A program made the translations under genes and the position numbers. This document shows positions 59,716-64,000 of a stretch of DNA of 64,000 bases, piece after piece. Each line of letters starts with the position of its first letter. The stretch's first letter is position 1. This DNA comes from Mycobacterium haemophilum DSM 44634 (lineage in GTDB: Bacteria > Actinomycetota > Actinomycetes > Mycobacteriales > Mycobacteriaceae). Under the pieces are notes generated by a model. That model had not been told where the DNA came from, did no database searches, and was given only the letters and a program-made list of their open reading frames with translations. Location: contig NZ_CP011883.2 in NCBI RefSeq assembly GCF_000340435.2, positions 3,332,687-3,396,686 on the forward strand. The letters run 5' to 3'.

Positions 59716-60867
59716 TCACTGCGGCGATCGCGAATAGCCCGTCATTTCAACATAGCCCCGACCCTTGATGGGTGTATCCCGATAATGTCCGTCAAACGCC
59801 ACCGCCCCCTCCCAATAGGTAGTTGATAGCGGCGATTCCTGATTAGGCATCAAGGCGGCCCCGGAAAGCGTCAAGCCTATCCGATTGATCTCGATTTCCC
59901 ACCGAATGGGATACGTGGCGCCACCACGGTGGCTCGTCCAACGATCCTTGGTTGTCAAGCGCCAATCGGATAACCCCAGATGGGTTACAGTGCCATCGCT
60001 GGCGATGAAAGAACCACTAGATGCTGGCTTCACACTCCCATTAGATTCCCGAATCTGAAACATCATCAAGGCTGTCCCATTATCAAATTGCAGCGAGAAC
60101 CAGTCCCAACCGACATCTTCGGCACCCAAAGCACTACTACCGTACTCGTGATCGTTCCAACTCAGACCACTAACGGCGAATTTCTCGCCATCAACCGTCA
60201 CGGTTCCCTGTGTCTCCTGCCGCACTATCGAATAGTAGTACGTGGCGTTTCCAGCTTGCTCACCTTTGGTACTTAGCCCCTCATTTCCGTGCAGAATAGG
60301 AGGTAGGGTGGGACGCAGGCTCAGATCAACAGTAGCGTGGTCCGTTTTCGCTACAATCTGGATCGAATTATGTTCTGCTTCGCGCACGTACCAGTCTTCC
60401 AACCACACTGCATAGGGTTGCGCCCTGGCGCCGGCTAGCCCCACCGCCTCCCGGCTAAATTTCTCTGCAGGATAAAACGCTCTCTTAGCAATGTCGCTCA
60501 CGGCGAAGTGCGCTGAATAGACTTGACCAGTACGCCACGAGGATGCGTCGGCAGTGGCTGCCATCTTCCCAGGAGGCGCCAAAGCCCGGCGGAAAAAGGT
60601 GAGCTGGTACCCAAATAGCCTCCCATCAGCGGTTGCCAGATTTCCGGTGTAATACCACCATTCACCTTGGTAATCGTTGTGCGGCCCGAGGTCGCGTGGA
60701 AATCTAACGCCACCCGCTTCGGTGGCCAAGGCATATCCAGCCGTATTTTCGTCGGACAACATGCCAAGTAAGGATCCAGTAGCCGCTACTGGCCTTTCCG
60801 GCCGTTGCCACCACCCTACCGCCACCAAAACAAGAAGCGTAACAAGAACCAAACCTATCCTTTTCAT
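59716..60867 (-). CDS. AttH/CrtC-like exported lipocalin-type protein (Rv0988-like)
   Basis: A 383-residue protein with one N-terminal hydrophobic segment (IGLVLVTLLVLVAVGWW) and no lipobox Cys. The rest is a double lipocalin-like AttH domain: HNDYQGEWWYYTGNL, GYQLTFFRRALAPP, SWNDHEYGSSALG with GWDWFSLQFDNGTALMMFQI, and TYWEGAVAFDG. It matches H37Rv Rv0988 in length and order. AttH-family proteins accompany FtsX-type ABC transporters and may hand a lipophilic ligand across the periplasm. It lies 6 bases after the permease. Confidence 0.9.
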   Translation of the reverse strand: MKRIGLVLVTLLVLVAVGWWQRPERPVAATGSLLGMLSDENTAGYALATEAGGVRFPRDLGPHNDYQGEWWYYTGNLATADGRLFGYQLTFFRRALAPPGKMAATADASSWRTGQVYSAHFAVSDIAKRAFYPAEKFSREAVGLAGARAQPYAVWLEDWYVREAEHNSIQIVAKTDHATVDLSLRPTLPPILHGNEGLSTKGEQAGNATYYYSIVRQETQGTVTVDGEKFAVSGLSWNDHEYGSSALGAEDVGWDWFSLQFDNGTALMMFQIRESNGSVKPASSGSFIASDGTVTHLGLSDWRLTTKDRWTSHRGGATYPIRWEIEINRIGLTLSGAALMPNQESPLSTTYWEGAVAFDGHYRDTPIKGRGYVEMTGYSRSPQ

Positions 60868-60873
60868 GTCCTG

Positions 60874-63453
60874 TTACTCTTCTCGAATAGCCGAGGCAAT
60901 GCTCAACCGCGCCGAGCGCCAAGCGGGATAGACACCCGCCGCCAGCGCAGCGACCACTGCCACTAAGAAGGCCTGGCCAAAGTACTTAAATTCAAACTGC
61001 ATCTCCAGAGTCCAACCAAATGAGCGGACGTTAATAATGTGAATGAGAATCCACGCCAATACAAAGCCCGCCGGCAGCGCTATCAAACCAGCCATCCCAC
61101 CCATTAGGCCGGCCGCAAGGCAAACCAATCTCCACAGTTGACGTCGGCTCATGCCAATTGCACGAAAAACGCCCAATTCATGTGCTCGTTCCAACGCCAA
61201 ACTCAGCAAAGCGCCTAATACTCCAATAAAGGCGACCGTTGTGGCCACCAATTGTAATGCACGGGTCACAGCAAAGCTGCGATCAAAAGTAGCCAGTGCC
61301 GCTTCGCGAAGACTACGGCTCGATTGAATCACAATATCTTTTCGGCCCGCGAATGTTGCGTGCAGTTGATTCAGCAATCCATCGACACTGACACCCGGTT
61401 TCAAAAAGAGAGCCATGGTCGTCACATCGACGTCGTGCCAACGGGACCGATAGGTCGCCTGATCCATCAGTACCACCCCTTGATCTGAGGTGTAATCGGA
61501 ATAAATCGCTAAAACGGGGAATGTTCGGGGTCCCGAGTCCGTCATCAGCGTTATCGGCTCCGGCGGAGTCCGCAAATTTTGCCGTGATACCAATGGCTCC
61601 GATATCATTACTCCTTCGCCGGCCGAGAAGCGCTGCCACAGCGTCCGCTCGTCACCGCCAATCCAGCGATACGGCCGCTTGCCGTCAGATATATCGCCCG
61701 AGACTGCGGTCAGGTCGACCTCTCGCCCCCAGTCGGGGGCAAAGACGGCCGCAAAACGACTCGTAACTGCCTCACGTACGCCCGGCCATTCACTCAAAAT
61801 CCGAACGGCATCCGCTGGCAAATTACCGCTGGGGCGAGTGGAAACTAAGGAAGGTGCAGACACGTAGATATCCGTTTGCAACGTCATCCCGAGCCAGCTG
61901 GCGAACGTTTGCCGAAATGAACCCACCATCAGCGAGACGCCGACAATCACCGAGACGGCCGTCATCAAAGCGCCAATAGCGACAGAGGTTCGGCTCAGTG
62001 AGCGCACGATATCTCGCGGGGCCATCCATCCCAGTGGACCGAACAAGCGGCCGAGCAGAGGAGCTACGCGCAACATCACTAACCGGGCCACCGGCGCCGC
62101 TATCAGCGCAAAAGCAGTTAGAACGGCACAGAAACCAATGAACGCCAAGACCAAGTTCTTGCCCGGCCACCACAACATTAATGCGCCAAAGCCACCCAAA
62201 CCGAACCCCGCAGCCCACAACCACGGTACGAGCGTGGTTACTTTGCCTTCTAGGGCTGATCGACGCAAGGTATTGGCCGGGGTGCTGCGCATCGCTTCTA
62301 CAGCAGGCGGCAGGGCGGCTAATAGCGCAGCAATGATGCCGATGACCAGTCCTTTCAACAGACTTTCAGTCGACAAAGCCACCTCACGTACATTGACGAC
62401 AAAGTAGAGATCATTGATGGATTGAGTCACGAGGCCAATTAAGCTTTCGCCGAGCCAAACTCCGAACAAGAGGCCCAATCCGCTGCCGAGCAGTGCCGCG
62501 ACGAGGGTTTCAGTCATTACCAGCCAAAACAACTGGTCACGAGTGACACCCAGACAGCGCAACATGCCAAACAGCCGACGGCGTTGCACAACATTGAACG
62601 TTACGGTGTTGTAGATCAGAAATGTGCCAACAAGCAAAGCGATCAAACTCATGGCGGTCAGATTGACAGTAAAGCCTGTCATCATCTGTTTCATGGCATT
62701 GTTTTGAGCAGCCGCCGGCTCTAGACGGACACTGCTCGGCAACCTTTGCTTGATCTGCATGGCAGTGGCCTGATCTTTGATTATCAAGTCGATGTGACTA
62801 AATTTGTCAGGCATGTGAAACAGCTCTTGAGCGGTGGCAATATCGGCGAGGACTAGGTCTCGTAACCGTTGTCCTGTAATTGCATCTACTGGTGTAATGA
62901 GGCCCACCAAGGAGACGGTGGTGGGTGTGCCTTCCACTTGTAGTGTGAAGCTGTCACCCGGTGCCAAATGATACTCTGTCGCCACATCTCGACTTAGAAT
63001 GACGCCATTCGGCCGGATGAGAAAATTACTTGCCGCCTGAAGATCTTGCTGTCTCCATATATCGGGGCGAAAAGGTGGCTCCGCAAAAGGGTCGACCCCC
63101 ATCAATCGCATGACGCGATTTCCCATTTTGGGAGCCAACACATATCCTTCAATCACCGGAGCGGAAAAATCATATCCTTGTTTGCGAATATCCAGGTAGA
63201 CCTGTTGGTCGAGGCTGCCGTCACGGCCGCCAACCACGCGATGTGTAGCTTTTCCCATGACGGCGTCGGCGGAGATGTCAAGAGCGCGTTGGGCTGAGCA
63301 ATTGGACAGGTCAATAGCCACGATCATGGCCACCCCTAGGGCAATTCCTAGGATCAAAAGAATATATTGAAACGGCCTTTGGCGCGCCCGGCGCCAAGCC
63401 GTTCTCCAAAGCGGTAGATAGGCAAACGCCGTGCGGTTTTTCATATCAATCAC
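60874..63453 (-). CDS. FtsX/MacB-type ABC transporter permease (Rv0987-like)
   Basis: An 859-residue permease. After an N-terminal membrane segment (YILLILGIALGVAMIVAIDL) comes a periplasmic MacB-like domain. An FtsX core of several helices follows (about 260-430), with a further pair, a second periplasmic domain and a C-terminal FtsX core (about 730-859). This double arrangement is that of lipoprotein- or lipid-type exporters. H37Rv Rv0987 (855 residues) is part of an operon linked to adhesion to and entry into host cells. It overlaps the ATPase gene by 4 bases. Confidence 0.92.
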   Translation of the reverse strand: MIDMKNRTAFAYLPLWRTAWRRARQRPFQYILLILGIALGVAMIVAIDLSNCSAQRALDISADAVMGKATHRVVGGRDGSLDQQVYLDIRKQGYDFSAPVIEGYVLAPKMGNRVMRLMGVDPFAEPPFRPDIWRQQDLQAASNFLIRPNGVILSRDVATEYHLAPGDSFTLQVEGTPTTVSLVGLITPVDAITGQRLRDLVLADIATAQELFHMPDKFSHIDLIIKDQATAMQIKQRLPSSVRLEPAAAQNNAMKQMMTGFTVNLTAMSLIALLVGTFLIYNTVTFNVVQRRRLFGMLRCLGVTRDQLFWLVMTETLVAALLGSGLGLLFGVWLGESLIGLVTQSINDLYFVVNVREVALSTESLLKGLVIGIIAALLAALPPAVEAMRSTPANTLRRSALEGKVTTLVPWLWAAGFGLGGFGALMLWWPGKNLVLAFIGFCAVLTAFALIAAPVARLVMLRVAPLLGRLFGPLGWMAPRDIVRSLSRTSVAIGALMTAVSVIVGVSLMVGSFRQTFASWLGMTLQTDIYVSAPSLVSTRPSGNLPADAVRILSEWPGVREAVTSRFAAVFAPDWGREVDLTAVSGDISDGKRPYRWIGGDERTLWQRFSAGEGVMISEPLVSRQNLRTPPEPITLMTDSGPRTFPVLAIYSDYTSDQGVVLMDQATYRSRWHDVDVTTMALFLKPGVSVDGLLNQLHATFAGRKDIVIQSSRSLREAALATFDRSFAVTRALQLVATTVAFIGVLGALLSLALERAHELGVFRAIGMSRRQLWRLVCLAAGLMGGMAGLIALPAGFVLAWILIHIINVRSFGWTLEMQFEFKYFGQAFLVAVVAALAAGVYPAWRSARLSIASAIREE

Positions 63454-64000
63454 ATAATCCGACCCGAGCCGATCCGGTCGCTCACTTCGGTTTCTTCGGC
63501 CAAATCGGGCACCAATTTACCGCCATGCAAATAGAGAACTCGGTCAGCCTGATAAACCACTGCCGGATTGTGTGTAGCCATGATCAATGTCTTACCTGCT
63601 TGGCGCGTGAGCTCAAGCAGAAGTTCCAATACCTTATCTCCTGTTTTGTTGTCGAGGTTACCCGTGGGTTCATCGGCGAGGACCAGGACCGGATTGTGCG
63701 CCAACGCCCGACAAATGGCCACCCGTTGTTGTTCTCCACCCGAGAGTTTATCGGTGAGAACCCTTTCACGACCGGCCATATCCACTTTTTCCAATAAGTC
63801 GCGAGCGGCATTCGCCGCTTTTCGTTGCGGCACCCCAGCTAGCTCTTGAGGCAAGGTAATGTTTTCGAGCACCGTAAGAGTGGGTATAAGGTTAAAGAAT
63901 TGGAAAACGAAACCGATCTGATCGCGCCGGAAAAGCGTTCTCTCGCGCTCACGCATTTTGGTGATATTAAAGTTGCCGATTATGACGTCACCTGCGGTCG
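63450..64000 (-). CDS. ABC transporter ATP-binding protein, N-terminus beyond window (Rv0986-like)
   Basis: A partial ATPase. The frame is open from the window end (TAGDVIIGNFNITKMRERER). The Q-loop is FVFQFFNLIPTLTVLENITL, the signature LSGGEQQRVAICRAL, Walker B VLVLADEPTGNLD and the H-loop MATHN. Walker A lies outside. This is the MacB/LolD type that pairs with FtsX permeases. The internal ATG at 63956 is not the true start. Confidence 0.93.
   Translation of the reverse strand, partial: TAGDVIIGNFNITKMRERERTLFRRDQIGFVFQFFNLIPTLTVLENITLPQELAGVPQRKAANAARDLLEKVDMAGRERVLTDKLSGGEQQRVAICRALAHNPVLVLADEPTGNLDNKTGDKVLELLLELTRQAGKTLIMATHNPAVVYQADRVLYLHGGKLVPDLAEETEVSDRIGSGRIM

Larger units (their letters stand above)
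55147..64000 (-). other. Lower-GC foreign gene block (Rv0986-0988 type plus ebo-like genes)
   Basis: Eight genes on one strand with gaps of 59 bases or less and several ATGA overlaps. The block is visibly richer in A and T than the flanks and lacks the strong G/C third-position bias of the backbone. In H37Rv the Rv0986-0988 operon, reported as horizontally acquired, adjoins grcC2. Here five more genes lie between. The block runs off the window. Confidence 0.85.

Overview
The window is a chromosomal segment of a slow-growing mycobacterium closely related to, but not identical with, the Mycobacterium tuberculosis complex. From 2.4 kb to 53.5 kb the backbone follows, from memory, the reverse complement of the H37Rv interval Rv1019 down to Rv0989c (glmU, prsA, lpqT, rplY, pth, pks16, ispE, ksgA, rpfB, tatD, metS, Rv1006, pabB, rsmI, pmt, arcA, pat, glpR, rimJ, glp/moeA1, galU, ruc, grcC2). 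It ends in counterparts of the Rv0986-Rv0988 ABC transporter/adhesion operon. Predicted proteins look clearly orthologous but visibly diverged, which suggests a member of the M. tuberculosis-associated group rather than M. tuberculosis itself.

Region by region: 0-2.4 kb holds the 3' end of lysA (far from this locus in H37Rv), a RES/MbcA-type toxin-antitoxin pair and the Rv1019 TetR regulator. 2.4-18 kb is housekeeping: tRNA-Gln, cell-wall precursor and PRPP synthesis, translation genes, isoprenoid synthesis and the rpfB-ksgA-ispE operon, with a degenerate arsC-lpqT duplication at 7.3 kb and in-frame 57-bp repeats in ksgA. 18-28.6 kb is an accessory region, mostly on the minus strand. It holds two nearly identical esxM-esxN pairs, three PE-like genes with unusual N-terminal extensions (one frameshifted), two short stand-alone PPE-domain genes, one PPE with a hydrophobic C-terminus, gene fragments, several dead transposases and a duplicated 3' end of the Rv1006 homologue. 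28.6-53.5 kb returns to backbone, with an ECF41-type sigma/oxidoreductase pair, an IS481-family element at tRNA-Ala, the Pat acetyltransferase operon, the Glp-GlpR cell-division pair and a CIRCE-controlled ruc chaperone gene.

53.5-55.1 kb is a degenerate insertion bounded by 110-bp direct repeats of the grcC2 3' end. It contains a fourth PPE-like gene and tyrosine-recombinase fragments. 55.1-64 kb is a compact, lower-GC, minus-strand block of foreign character. It encodes an ABC transporter (ATPase, FtsX-type permease, AttH-like exported protein; Rv0986-0988 type), followed without a sizeable gap by five genes not found there in H37Rv: a TIM-barrel sugar isomerase/epimerase-like protein, a LuxS homologue, a sedoheptulose-7-phosphate-cyclase-like enzyme of the dehydroquinate synthase superfamily, a UbiG-type methyltransferase and a UbiA prenyltransferase. 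Three of these match the eboE-eboD-eboC core of the ebo operon. I infer a pathway making and exporting a methylated, prenylated cyclitol-type metabolite. This is the strongest candidate for an undescribed system in the window.

Comparisons with H37Rv, gene names and family assignments come from memory of these families. No database search was run.
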